From: Cristatella mucedo
Lineage: Eukaryota; Bryozoa; Phylactolaemata; Cristatellidae
Direction: 5' to 3'
Assembly: GCA_009760855.2 (NCBI GenBank)
Contig: WPIO01000170.1
Coordinates: forward strand, 271,501 to 292,500
Length of the DNA: 21,000 bases
The notes under the pieces are model-generated. The model was not told where the DNA came from, did no database searches, and was given only the letters and a program-made list of their open reading frames with translations. This document shows positions 9,671-17,639 of this stretch, in pieces. The position numbers and the translations under genes were made by a program. Position 1 is the first letter of the stretch. Each line of letters begins with the position of its first letter.

Positions 9671-9960
9671 ACTAGCTGGCCACGTTACCTTGCCACGAGC
9701 GGCGTCCTTGACCTCCTTAAGCCGCCTGCTTCTTGCTCTGCGGCAGTAACTAACGACCGACGAATGGAACTTCCCCCCACTTCCCACCGAGGCTACTGGA
9801 AGAGGTAGAAGGTATCGCTGACTGTGCGCCGTTCGATCACTGTGGCCTGACTGCGTGCGGCTTGCACTGTGCTTTCTGTGCCCTCTGGGCTTCAGCAACT
9901 CTGCCCGAGCGGTGCTATTGCCTCCGACGAGAGCCACTTCCTCTTCCTTAGTGCTGGCTA
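9671..9960. other. Intergenic, nothing recognised
   Basis: Moderately GC-rich sequence joining the CpG block to the duplicated and hairpin segment. The overlapping ORFs on both strands lack recognisable content. Confidence 0.3.
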
Positions 9961-9961
9961 G

Positions 9962-10013
9962 GGAGCAGATCCCGTCGGTGCTCGCTGAGAGCAGATCCGG
10001 TCTGTGCTTGCTA
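9962..10013 (+). repeat. 26-bp tandem duplication
   Basis: Two adjacent units, each beginning gagcagatcc and ending gtgct(c/t)gct, lie head to tail with a period of about 26 bases. They directly precede the twin hairpins. Confidence 0.8.
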
Positions 10014-10014
10014 T

Positions 10015-10062
10015 GGTCGCAGGCACTTCTGTGCCTGCGACCTCAGCGGCACTGAAGTGCCG
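10015..10062. repeat. Two adjacent perfect hairpins
   Basis: Stem 1 is ggtcgcaggcac (10015-10026) and its exact reverse complement (10031-10042), with a 4-base loop ttct. Stem 2 is cggcact (10047-10053) and agtgccg (10056-10062) with a 2-base loop. Only four bases separate them. They could fold as DNA cruciforms or as RNA. Confidence 0.9.
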
Positions 10063-10522
10063 GCAGTCCCTCAAATTCCAGCCGTAGCTCTCGAGCGACG
10101 AGGTTGGTACAGGCGCCCGATGTGACTGAGCAGACATTTTTCCCTTGGTGAAGTGTTTCTCCCAAGTGCATCAATTTTAGACGCAAACGAATGATGTCTG
10201 CCACAGGTCTTATGCACGCAGCTTCCCCTATTTTAGCCGCTTTATTAAGAAGAAACTTGTCCTTAATACTGAGTAGCGGAGCCCAGAGGATTTTGAAACT
10301 ATGTGAAGCCACGGTTACAAGCGCTTGTCGACCGACTTTGCTCCGACGGGCTATGCTTGGCTTTGAGCCCGATCCTGAAGAACTTTGCAGTCGAAGTTGG
10401 TTGGTTGGCAAGGATGTATACTCTGAATTAAGAGGTCGCGCGTTTAACCGCGACACCGAAGAGCGTGTCATAAGGTCGAGGAATTTTCTCCGGAATTTGC
10501 TCAAGAAAATTCTGTAGACCAC
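10063..10522. other. Opposed unrecognised ORFs
   Basis: A 108-codon plus-strand frame (10191-10517, ending RNFLRNLLKKIL) and a 159-codon minus-strand frame (10522-10043) overlap. Both read as reasonable protein but show no recognisable domain, splice site or strong codon bias. At most one can be real. A decayed transposable element is the most economical explanation. Confidence 0.25.
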
Positions 10523-11640
10523 TAGGAAGACATTTTGCTTTAACTCTTATCGTTTATCTTTCTTAGCAAGTTCAGCTTTTAGTTCAACTAAAACATTATT
10601 GGAAATTCAGCACCTACCTCCGTGCAGAAAGCGTGCCACCCGGAAGCTGTGATTCGTACCCTTATTTTGGAGACGTAGCTTGGCGGCACTACGAGGGCGA
10701 GCCGCTGGAATGGCCTTGTAACCGAGTTCCTGGGGTCAAAGGCTAATTCCCGCCAAACCCCGCCATACTCCGGCCACGCTGCCGCTCGCCATGCCGCCGA
10801 GCTAGGGTAAGACGAGCGGCCGTCAGGTTAAACATCTTTATAACGCATGCGCCAACAACAACAGGGGAACTAAACAAGTCTACAGGGAGGGTCCTATACA
10901 CAGTACACTACGGGGGCGCAAGACGACGCAGCAAGCGCGAACAAACGTGTTAGTTGGGGGTCAGTCGGCTTTTGCAGTCCTGTCGTTGTACAGACTCCGA
11001 ATCCAACAGTACGAGCGTACGCCGTCCAAAACCCGGCTGGCTGAGTAACTGCTGGCCAGTCTGAGTCGACACCTACCACAGTCGTAAGCTTCCACCGAAA
11101 GACGCCAACACACGGCGGGGGGGGGGGGGTCACGAACACACTACACGGGGGGAACGCGGTATAAACAAGTCAACAACGAGCGAGCTATCCAGCTCCGCTC
11201 GGGCCTTGGGTACTCGTTCCCTTGCGTGCGTGGCAGCATCGCCGGAGCACGCCTGCACGAATCCAGGTGCATAACTCGGCGAGACCGGGAGCCTCCAACA
11301 CCACGACTTACTTGGCCAACTTCCCGTACCCAAGAGCCCCGCTGACCTCACGTCACCGCATACATCCGGCCATGCCGTAGGGTCCGACCCCGGCCTAGCC
11401 GGTGACCCTAACCCTCACTAAAGCCGTCCTGTCCCAGCCAACCGAACCCAGCCTGAGTACAGCCTCATACGCAGCCATTACTTCGTCAGCAACTCTAAAC
11501 AAATGGCTTTCCCTGGAAGCCCTCTGGAAGCTGACGCTGAACCTGCGCACGCCGTTTGCCCACTGTGATTTGCTGCGATTTAGCTCCGCTTAAAGCGCCC
11601 GGTGAATACATGAGAAGCGCAGTGCATCTGCATAAGGCGG
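10523..11640. other. GC-rich intergenic DNA with G13 run
   Basis: No gene is supported. A run of 13 guanines lies at 11117-11129 on the plus strand. The short ORFs through 10894-11593 are not coding-like. Confidence 0.4.
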
Positions 11641-11659
11641 CGCGACGCCCGACGAGCCT

Positions 11660-11861
11660 TCAACAAATTGCTCTCTCTCTCTCCCTTCTCTCTCTCTCTC
11701 TCTCTCGTCTCTCTCTCTCGTTCTGTCTCCGTCTCCATCTCTCTGTATCCGTCTCTCTGTCTGTCTCTCTCTATCTCAGTCTCTGTCTGTCTGCCTGTCT
11801 GTTTATCTGTCTGTCTGTTTATCTGTCTCTGTCTCTGTCTCTGTCTCTGTCTCTGTCTCTG

Positions 11862-11924
<63 letters not shown>
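11660..11924. repeat. (CT)n / (CTGTCT)n microsatellite
   Basis: A compound pyrimidine tract: imperfect (CT)n at 11672-11760, (CTGT)n-type repeats with tttat interruptions to about 11824, a hexamer (tctctg)n patch at 11825-11868, then an almost pure (CT)n run to 11922. The Ser-Leu ORF and the Arg-Glu ORF across it are repeat readings. It lies about 0.7 kb beyond the candidate poly(A) site of the minus-strand gene. Confidence 0.97.
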
Positions 11925-11925
<1 letters not shown>

Positions 11926-12500
11926 CCTCGCGGCTTCTTGCATTGAGGCTCATATTTATCTATCAATAGCTATCGGATCCTCAAAGAGTGGAATGAGAAT
12001 TTCGGGGAGTTTTGTAAAAGTGGGAATTGAATGGCTGCTTTACTTTTTCGTCGGGCAGCCCCACCCCGCTCCTTCAGCTAGACCAATGGGAGGGTCTTTT
12101 ACTCTCTCATACCCTCCCCTCCGCATGACTTCCACGTGCTCGTTCTTCTTGCCAGCGCTTATTTGTCCGGCATTGGCTGAGCGCGCTATGTGAACGCCGC
12201 TGGCTCTTCGGCTCGTTCGGCCGACACGTGACCAGAGCCGCAGCAGCAGCAGTAACCACCGAACGGAAGCCGAATATAGCTGAAAGTTGCTTCGCTGGCG
12301 CTCCGTTACCGCGCATCGAGTGCCTGCCTAATCTCCAGCCGCCGCCGCCGTGAGCCGCCTGGCGCTATCTGCCGCCGGGCACCCACCGATCGCTGGATGC
12401 TCGGGCCGCGCCCGCACTTTAAACCGCGGATCGCCTCATCGTCGCTCACGGGGCCGGCCAACCGTGGAAGAGATCACGGCCAGCTTTGCTCTGGCTACAC
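11925..12500. other. Flank of the minus-strand gene's 3' end
   Basis: No gene is supported. GC content rises steadily toward 12500. Confidence 0.35.
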
Positions 12501-12524
12501 CGCCGCCGGCTCTGCCGGCGGCGG
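12500..12524. repeat. GC-rich perfect hairpin
   Basis: An 11-bp perfect stem, ccgccgccggc and its reverse complement, with loop tct. It lies just past the candidate poly(A) signal of the minus-strand gene, in its downstream flank, and may reflect only the (GCC)-rich composition. Confidence 0.75.
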
Positions 12525-12629
12525 CGCAGGTGCGCGCTCGGCAGCCCGCAGGCTCGCGCGCGCGTCATAGCGAGGCGTGCCACCCGCGCGAATCACCCCA
12601 ATCCGAAGCGCCGCTTCTACGTCAGAGCG

Positions 12630-12635
12630 TTTATT
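12630..12635 (-). terminator. Candidate poly(A) signal of the two-exon gene
   Basis: AATAAA on the minus strand (tttatt on the plus strand), within an aataataaa context, 402 bases past the stop codon. Just downstream on the transcribed strand is a GT-rich run (ggattggggtgattcg), as expected for a cleavage element. No closer AATAAA was found. Confidence 0.5.
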
Positions 12636-13036
12636 ATTGCACGTGCGCCGCGCAACGAGGCCGCTCTCTTGCTGGCCGCAGCGCATTGACGACCGGCGGA
12701 TACCGGCCGCACGAGGCCGCGAAGCCGGTGCCCGCGCGGCACCTGCGCCGCAGCGCGGCCGTGCGGCTCTCTGGCGCTTTCGCGGCGGCGGCGGCGCAGC
12801 GATTCAAATCCGAGCGGGAGTCTCCGAGGCGCAGCGGATGCGGCCAGCCTCGGCGACTCTCTACGTCGCCGGCCGCGCTAGGCGCGTAGCACCAATTCTA
12901 GTGGTTCACGAGGCGGCGGCGTGAGCGCCGACGTACCCGCCGCACGCGCGGAGTGCATCTGCCGCCGCCGCCGCCGCAGTCGCGTTGCGTAGAGTGCACC
13001 GCCGAAGACGACCGCTGCCGAGGACGTTCAAAAACT
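12636..13036 (-). other. Putative 3' UTR of the two-exon gene
   Basis: GC-rich sequence between the stop at 13037-13039 and the candidate AATAAA. It contains (GCC)n and (CGG)n clusters. The plus-strand ORF covering 12350-12889 is Arg/Ala-rich, as GC-rich non-coding DNA commonly is, and has no domain. The UTR assignment is inferred only from the gene model. Confidence 0.4.
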
Positions 13037-14506
13037 TCATTCGCCGGCGTCGCTGCCGAGAGGCGGCAACTTACGCAGCTTTCGCTTAGCTAAGAAAGCC
13101 ATTGACTTCCGGTGACTTTGGAGCGGCCCGTCCGCGGCGGCGGCGTTCACTCGACGAAGGATGGCCGTGTCCCGCTTGCGCTCCTCGACGCTATCCGTTT
13201 TGGCGACGACCGGCTGCGGCTCGTCGAAGGCGCCGCCGTCCGCCTCGCCTATTGCGTCCAAAATTCGCGGCAGCGCTATGTGCCGGTAGGCGTGGCGCTT
13301 TCGAGCGGACGCCGAGAGCCGGTCGACGGCGTCGACGACCTCTTCCCGCTCGTCTTCCGGTATGGAGCACAAGCTGGGCGGGACGATTTTCATGCGCTTC
13401 GGTTTCCTGGAGCGGCGGCGGCCGCCACCGCTCTTCGCGACCGGATGGTCGGCGCCGACGACGACGAAAGTGCCGTAATCCCTTTCCGTGCCGCTTTCGT
13501 CGGCGCCGCCGCCGCCGCCGCCTCGATTGTCGCTCGCCGCCGGCGGCAGCGCTGGCGACCGAGACCGAGCGCCGCCGCCGCTCCTCCTCCGGTCGACGAC
13601 GTCGCCGTCCGTCGACGACGCGCCGTCGGCGTGCTCCTTTCCAGCCTCCATCTCGTCGCCCTCTCCGTCTTCGTCGTCGTCGTCGTCCTCTTCTTCGGCG
13701 TCCGCGCGGCCCGCCACCGACGGCGCCTCGAGCTTCACCTTCACCTTCAGCAGCTCCAAGTCGAGGCTAAGACGCTCGCCGATCGCTCCGGCGCCGCCGC
13801 CGCGCAGAGCGATCGGCGGCAGTGCCGCGGTCTCCGCCGGCTGGAACGCCAGCGAAGCTTTGATCGTCCGTCGTGGCGCGACCTCGTCGTCGTCGCCGCA
13901 GAATGCAGGCTCGGCAGCAGCAGCAGCCGCAGCGGAGGCGGTCACGCTGAGTAAGACGGGCTTCAGACGTCGTCGGTCGACGATGTGACGCAGGCCCAGG
14001 ACGTCCTTGAGTCGGTCCGAGTCGGTCACGCTGAGCTTATAGCGCTCCCGATTTCCCAGCAGCGGCTCCAGCTTGATGCTGGGCAGCGACTTTGACTTGA
14101 CGCCGCCGCCGCCGCTGCCAGCGCCACCCGCCGGGGTGGACAGCGCGTTTTCGCCGCCGCCTGCGCTCAGGTCCGGCGAAGCCGAGGACGAGCCGCCGCC
14201 GCCGCCGCTCCGGCGTCCGACCGCTGCGCGTCTGGAGATGTGCGTGGCGCGCACGAGCAGCTTCGACGCGTCCGAGTCCGCCCGCACGAACGCGCCGGCG
14301 GGCACGTGCTGGCCGCGGCCGTGCCTGCCGTCCGCCGCGGCCGCCGCCGCCGCCGCACGGCGCGCGTACGCGAACACGGACTCGCGAAGCAGCTCGCGTG
14401 CGTTCGTGATACGCGACGAGTTGACGTCGAATTCGCCGTCGCTCGCCCACAGTCGCTTCCTGTGAAACGGTGCTCGGTCGCCGGCGACAGCCGGCTTGTC
14501 GCCCAC
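13037..14506 (-). CDS. Exon 2 of unrecognised two-exon gene
   Basis: It encodes residues 34-522 of the predicted protein, ending in TGA at 13039-13037. The acceptor is cattcacatttcag on the minus strand (AG at 14508-14507), and the phase-0 intron continues exon 1 in frame. Codons are strongly G/C-ending. From the N-terminus there are: a conserved-looking block (RKRLWASDGEFDVNSSRITN); a poly-Ala run near 84-91; a gly-rich linker; SLPSIKLEPLLGNRERYKLS near 173; an acidic run with EEEDDDDDED near 304-327; a basic RRRSRKPKRMK patch near 396-406, nuclear-localisation-like; PSLCSIPEDEREEVVDAVDR; and a basic C-terminus (AKRKLRKLPPLG). No catalytic domain, signal peptide or membrane segment is visible. 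A largely disordered nuclear protein is the best guess, with function unknown. The frame is open above the acceptor for 37 codons, but those look intronic. Confidence 0.75.
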   Translation of the reverse strand: MGDKPAVAGDRAPFHRKRLWASDGEFDVNSSRITNARELLRESVFAYARRAAAAAAAADGRHGRGQHVPAGAFVRADSDASKLLVRATHISRRAAVGRRSGGGGGSSSASPDLSAGGGENALSTPAGGAGSGGGGVKSKSLPSIKLEPLLGNRERYKLSVTDSDRLKDVLGLRHIVDRRRLKPVLLSVTASAAAAAAAEPAFCGDDDEVAPRRTIKASLAFQPAETAALPPIALRGGGAGAIGERLSLDLELLKVKVKLEAPSVAGRADAEEEDDDDDEDGEGDEMEAGKEHADGASSTDGDVVDRRRSGGGARSRSPALPPAASDNRGGGGGGADESGTERDYGTFVVVGADHPVAKSGGGRRRSRKPKRMKIVPPSLCSIPEDEREEVVDAVDRLSASARKRHAYRHIALPRILDAIGEADGGAFDEPQPVVAKTDSVEERKRDTAILRRVNAAAADGPLQSHRKSMAFLAKRKLRKLPPLGSDAGE

Positions 14507-14589
14507 CTGAAATGTGAATAGGAAATACATATGTATACGCTGGAGTTCACATGTTGGAGAACTGAATCCCCGTCCGGGCGTTTCGCTCA

Positions 14590-14690
14590 AGCCGACCGTC
14601 GCAGGGCTCGAGCCCACGACCTCGGTCGTCGGAGGCGATCACCCTAATCCCTGGGCCGCACACCCTGGGTGGCAATGCCCAGAAGGCCAC
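14590..14690 (-). repeat. SINE A-like tRNA head near the exon 2 acceptor
   Basis: On the minus strand there is a tRNA-like A box (cggcccagggattagggtg) and a B box gggctcgagccc (plus 14604-14615). They lie about 100 bases upstream of the exon 2 acceptor and in the gene's orientation. The body downstream of the B box does not match the other SINE A copies well, so it may be a different subfamily. Confidence 0.65.
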
Positions 14691-14701
14691 GGATATCGAC
14701 T

Positions 14702-14766
14702 ATTATTATATTATATTGTACTATTATCGACTATATAGCTATCGACTATTCTAACGCGCTCGCGCG
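14702..14766 (+). repeat. 65-bp direct repeat, first copy
   Basis: Nearly identical to 15572-15637: an attatattatatt lead, then ctattatcgactatatagct, then atcgactattctaacgcgct and cgcgcg, with one or two differences. It lies 870 bases from its partner, and everything between them is known repeat types. Confidence 0.92.
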
Positions 14767-14788
14767 AGGGTGGTACGATGGGGGTATA

Positions 14789-14995
14789 CGGGTGGTACGA
14801 TGGTTAGCCTGATAGAGAACCTAATCTCTATTCAGGTGCTTCATATACTGCCACGGGTCTCGAGCCCACGACCTCTGCCGACCTTGGTCGGTACGAGCAC
14901 CTTAACAACTGGGCCAAATCAGCTCGGCATACAATTTGAAGTTATGTCATAGACGGAGGAGTTGGTGCTTAAATAGGAAAGCTGGTCTAACTTTT
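14789..14995 (-). repeat. tRNA-derived SINE A, best minus copy
   Basis: On the minus strand it starts with an atttaagcaccaactcc leader, then tttggcccagttgttaagg (A box) and gggctcgagaccc (B box), then gtggcagtatatgaagcacc and the tail gagattaggttctct. It matches the plus-strand copy at 18690-18862 throughout, leader included. The two copies form an inverted pair about 3.9 kb apart. Confidence 0.85.
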
Positions 14996-15015
14996 CTTAA
15001 ATAGGAAAGCTGGTC
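14968..15015. repeat. 28-bp tandem duplication
   Basis: The 20 bases cttaaataggaaagctggtc occur at 14968-14987 and again at 14996-15015, at the leader end of the SINE A copy. This looks like a local duplication. Confidence 0.85.
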
Positions 15016-15036
15016 ACCACGCCAAAACTACCCTAC

Positions 15037-15090
15037 GGGTGGTACGATGCTTAGCCTGATTGAGGACCCGATCAGATAGACAGGCTTCAG
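15037..15090 (-). repeat. SINE A tail fragment
   Basis: The segment acgggtggtacgatgcttag and what follows parallels the end of the SINE A copy at 14789-14835 (acgggtggtacgatggttag). It lacks a tRNA head. Confidence 0.55.
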
Positions 15091-15091
15091 C

Positions 15092-15312
15092 CGAAGAATG
15101 GCGGGACCTCCATGTGAGTGGCAAAATCTGGAAGTCGACACGTTGCTTGACTAGGAGCCAGTGCAGGGCGGCGAGAAGTTCTGCGATGCGGCAACTTCGA
15201 CGTTTACGACAGGCAAGCCTAACTGCAGAGTTTTGCACCAGCTGTAAGCACCTGAGTGCACAGGCCAGTAGGACAGCAAGCAATAAGTTGCAGCAGTCAA
15301 GATGGGATGTCT
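15092..15312 (-). mobile_element. Antisense LINE fragment (CR1/L2 type)
   Basis: Read on the minus strand, this is a reverse transcriptase C-terminal piece: SHLDCCNLLLA (compare SRLDYCNSLLAG), LQLVQNSAVRLACRKR and ALHWLLVKQRVDFQIL. Frames shift near the start. It differs from the 7640-8690 element, so it is another family of the same clade. It is antisense to plus-strand transcripts and sense relative to the host gene. Confidence 0.8.
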
Positions 15313-15334
15313 CAAATGCATGGACTTAACCCGT

Positions 15335-15450
15335 GTAGGTAAGTCGCTCGCACTCCACAAGGTTAAGGTCAAGGGCCCGAGGCTTGAAGTGGGCAATCCT
15401 TTGTTGCCAGCTGCAAGCGTTGGTTAAAGCCAACCTTATAGCCTAATCGT
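15335..15450 (+). repeat. SINE B-like fragment
   Basis: gaagtgggcaatcctttgtt (15387-15406) and the next bases match the B-family body (gcagtgggcgatcctttatt). An A-box-like gtgtaggtaagtcgctcgc is upstream. The B box is degenerate. Confidence 0.6.
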
Positions 15451-15467
15451 TGTCGGACGAGTACTTT

Positions 15468-15571
15468 ATTCAAACGCAGCTTTCGTAACGGTGCCGTCTC
15501 GGAAAACAAGCGACAAATACAGGTGAGGCCGTGAGCTGTGTATTCCGGCTAGCAACTTGTTGGTGCTACAC
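15468..15571 (+). repeat. Repeat C, middle piece
   Basis: About 104 bases match 18396-18503 at most positions: caaacgcagctttcgtaac, then gtctcggaaaaca, acaaatacaggtgaggcc and agcaacttgttggtgctaca. It is much closer to that copy than to the old copy at 6180-6480. Confidence 0.85.
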
Positions 15572-15637
15572 TATTATTATATTATATTATACTATTATCG
15601 ACTATATAGCTATCGACTATTCTAACGCGCTCGCGCG
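15572..15637 (+). repeat. 65-bp direct repeat, second copy
   Basis: Partner of 14702-14766. Its right edge touches the GC-rich (GGC)n flank leading to exon 1. Confidence 0.92.
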
Positions 15638-15639
15638 CC

Positions 15640-15662
15640 GGCGGCGGCGGCGGCGGCCGCAG
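15640..15662. repeat. (GGC)n trinucleotide run
   Basis: A short GGC repeat inside the intron, 0.2 kb from the donor, at the edge of the CpG-dense block. Confidence 0.85.
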
Positions 15663-15871
15663 GGTGGCCGGCGGTGACCGGCGCGAGCGAGGCTTCCCTA
15701 CCTACGCTGTGCTGGCGGCGTGCATCGGTTTCGCCGCGAGCACCCCGACGATGAAGCTGACCACAGGCACCAGGCGTGAAAAGTGAAGGCGAAGGGCGAA
15801 CGAACGAGCGGCGTGGCCAGCCCCGCTGGTCCCGCCTCCGCCACTCGGCGACGGCCCGCGCGCGCACGTAC

Positions 15872-15970
15872 CGCTAGCATGGCCCGGTGGCCGTTAGCGG
15901 CACGCGGGAGCCGTTCCTTGGTGAAGCGCGGCAGCAGCAGATCCGCTTGGACGTTCGCCGAATAGCTCAT
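15872..15970 (-). CDS. Exon 1 of unrecognised two-exon gene (start)
   Basis: It encodes residues 1-33, beginning MSYSANVQADLLLPRFTKER and ending GHRAMLA. The ATG at 15970-15968 has an excellent Kozak context (gccgccatcATGA), and an in-frame TAG at 15988-15986, 18 bases earlier, fixes it as the first possible start. The exon ends exactly at a codon boundary with donor GCG|GTACGT. Joined to exon 2, which also starts at phase 0, it gives one continuous 522-residue frame. The N-terminal block across the junction (roughly residues 1-80) looks structured, unlike the rest. The start, donor, phase and acceptor agree independently, so the model is strong, but no homologue is recognised and no transcript was seen. 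Confidence 0.75.
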
Positions 15971-16870
15971 GATGGCGGCCCGAGGCTAAAGCCGCTTGTG
16001 CCAAGGCGCGGACAACGCCGCCGTCGGCGGCGGATGCGGCGTCAGACGCCGCGGCCGCGATTGCAGCGGCACCTGCGAACGAGAGCAGGAGCCGTCGCCG
16101 CCGGCTAAGCGCCACAGCGCGGCTCGGCCTCCGCCGCCACCACCGTTGCGCGGGCCATTTCCAGTCGAACGAGCATGCAGCCGTTGCACGGCCACCCGAC
16201 GCGCCGCAGCAGCGCTGCTTTTCAGCGAGGCCCGTTGTTTTTCTGCTCTCTTTCACTGCAAATCAAATAGCGCGGCTCCGCTGCCGGCGAGCGCGGCATT
16301 GACGGGGCGCGCGGGCGCCCATTGTCTCGAGGGCGCCCGCTCTCCGGCTCCTGCTACAGTCTCGCTACAGTCGCCCGCCCGCTGCCAATTCTCGTCGCAC
16401 TACAATGAGTGCTTCGCCGCTCAATCCGTGACGCCGAGAGAGCCCCATTGGCCGTCGCCACTGCAGCCCTGAGAGCGCGCCGAGCCGACCCATCGCCGCC
16501 GCAGCGGTCGCCGCGGCCGCCCATTGAGCAGTCCAAAGGCACGCCTGCGCGCCAGCGGACGGCTGACCGCGCCCCGCCACCGCCGCCGCCGTCCGGCGGG
16601 TGCCGGGCGGTCGAGCGAGCCGCGGCGTCGTCGTCGGAGCCGACGAGGGAGGAGGAGGAGGAGCTACGACCGCTCGCTCTAAACTCGCCTAAACTCTGTG
16701 AAGCTCTAAAGCGCGATGCGCTCTTCCTGGTCCGGGATGCTGCAGCAGACAGGCGCCTCAAATGTCTCTGCTGACAGACCGCGCGGGGCTTTTACCTGAC
16801 GGCGCAGACCGGAGGGCCGGGCCGGCGCCGGACAGCAGACCTCGCGTCGTATTTAGGTCACCTGCTCGGC
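15971..16870 (-). promoter_or_regulatory. CpG-dense 5' flank / putative promoter
   Basis: Very GC-rich, CpG-dense DNA directly upstream of the minus-strand start codon. It has many GCC/CGG clusters and no clear TATA box. It should contain the 5' UTR and transcription start. The Ala/Arg-rich ORFs on both strands are composition effects. The extent is estimated by eye; a divergent plus-strand transcript from the same block is possible but unsupported. Confidence 0.5.
16311..16340. repeat. Perfect 10-bp hairpin in CpG block
   Basis: gcgggcgccc (16311-16320) and gggcgcccgc (16331-16340) are exact reverse complements around a 10-base loop. It lies in the putative promoter or 5' UTR of the two-exon gene. 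Confidence 0.8.
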
Positions 16871-16930
16871 CATCGCTCAGCTGCGCATCTACGCCGATAT
16901 TTGGCAGGCGCGCTCTCGCGCCACCTAGCA

Positions 16931-16961
16931 ACGAGAGAGAGAGAGAAAGAGAGAGAGAGAG
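16931..16961. repeat. Short (GA)n tract
   Basis: A 30-base GA run with one interruption, at the upstream edge of the CpG block. Confidence 0.9.
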
Positions 16962-17437
16962 CATGACCCCCGAGGGTGGAGGAGAGAACCGCACTCCGTA
17001 TCGGGTTACCTGGATTCATGGCTCCCGAAGTCGTCGTGCCTTAATCAAATAAGCAGTTCTCCACGCGCGGAATTTCTCCGGCTCGCCGCTGCCCCGCCTG
17101 CGTCTCTTCCGGCCTGTGCCTCCCCCGCCTGCGCCCCACGCGCCCGCATGCATCGGGTCCGCGGTCTCGTCATCTCGCGGGCTCGGTCGGTCGGTGGTCG
17201 GTCGCTAAACCTAGACAGGCGGCTGTGGAATTTGTGCGTTTACGTGGGCATGCGTAGCGAACTCCCCCCCTCGGGCCTCTCTTTTGAGCTGCCAAACAGA
17301 TGCTTGATGGGAAATGCTGGCGAATAGCGCTCGCTGAGCTTCGGTTGCTTAGGCAACGCGCGCCAGCACTTCCTGGTACTAGCGGCACGGCAGCGAAAAA
17401 GAGACCCTCCAAGAAGCGAGTCACGAGGCGCGCAGCG
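16962..17437. other. GC-rich flank, no gene seen
   Basis: C/G-rich sequence with CG and CCGCCTGCG repeats near 17090-17140. No ORF with coding-like content is found on either strand. Confidence 0.35.
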
Positions 17438-17476
17438 AGAGAGAGAGAGGGAGAGGGAAAGAGAGGGAGAGAGAGA

Positions 17477-17550
<74 letters not shown>

Positions 17551-17571
17551 AAAGAGAGGGAGAGAGAGAGA

Positions 17572-17639
<68 letters not shown>

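Larger units (their letters stand above)
14507..15871 (-). other. Intron of the two-exon gene
   Basis: A 1365-base phase-0 intron with donor GCG|GTACGT (GT at 15871-15870) and acceptor tttcag|GTGGGC. It is packed with repeats: a SINE A head next to the acceptor, two 65-bp direct repeats, a full SINE A, an antisense LINE piece, a SINE B-like piece, part of repeat C and a (GGC)n run near the donor. Splicing is inferred from frame and consensus and was not observed. Confidence 0.7.

Noticed and set aside
9377-9937. 186-codon minus-strand ORF
   Set aside because: Ser/Arg/Ala-rich reading of GC-rich DNA with no domain, no splice site of note and no codon bias.
11556-11966. Long Ser/Leu and Arg/Glu ORFs
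   Set aside because: These are repeat readings of the (CT)n tract and have no unique coding part.
12350-12924. 179- and 115-codon plus-strand ORFs
   Set aside because: Arg/Ala-rich readings of CpG-dense DNA in the putative 3' UTR, with no domain, start context or splice site.
13102-14465. Large plus-strand ORFs (up to 280 codons) opposite exon 2
   Set aside because: They are antisense shadows. The minus strand has the Kozak start, consistent splice phases and a meaningful acidic and basic domain layout; the plus frames are Arg/Ala/Ser-rich without domains.
15622-16774. Several Ala/Arg/Pro-rich ORFs in the 5' flank of the gene
   Set aside because: They are GC-composition artefacts in a CpG-dense block; only the 33-codon exon 1 has independent support.
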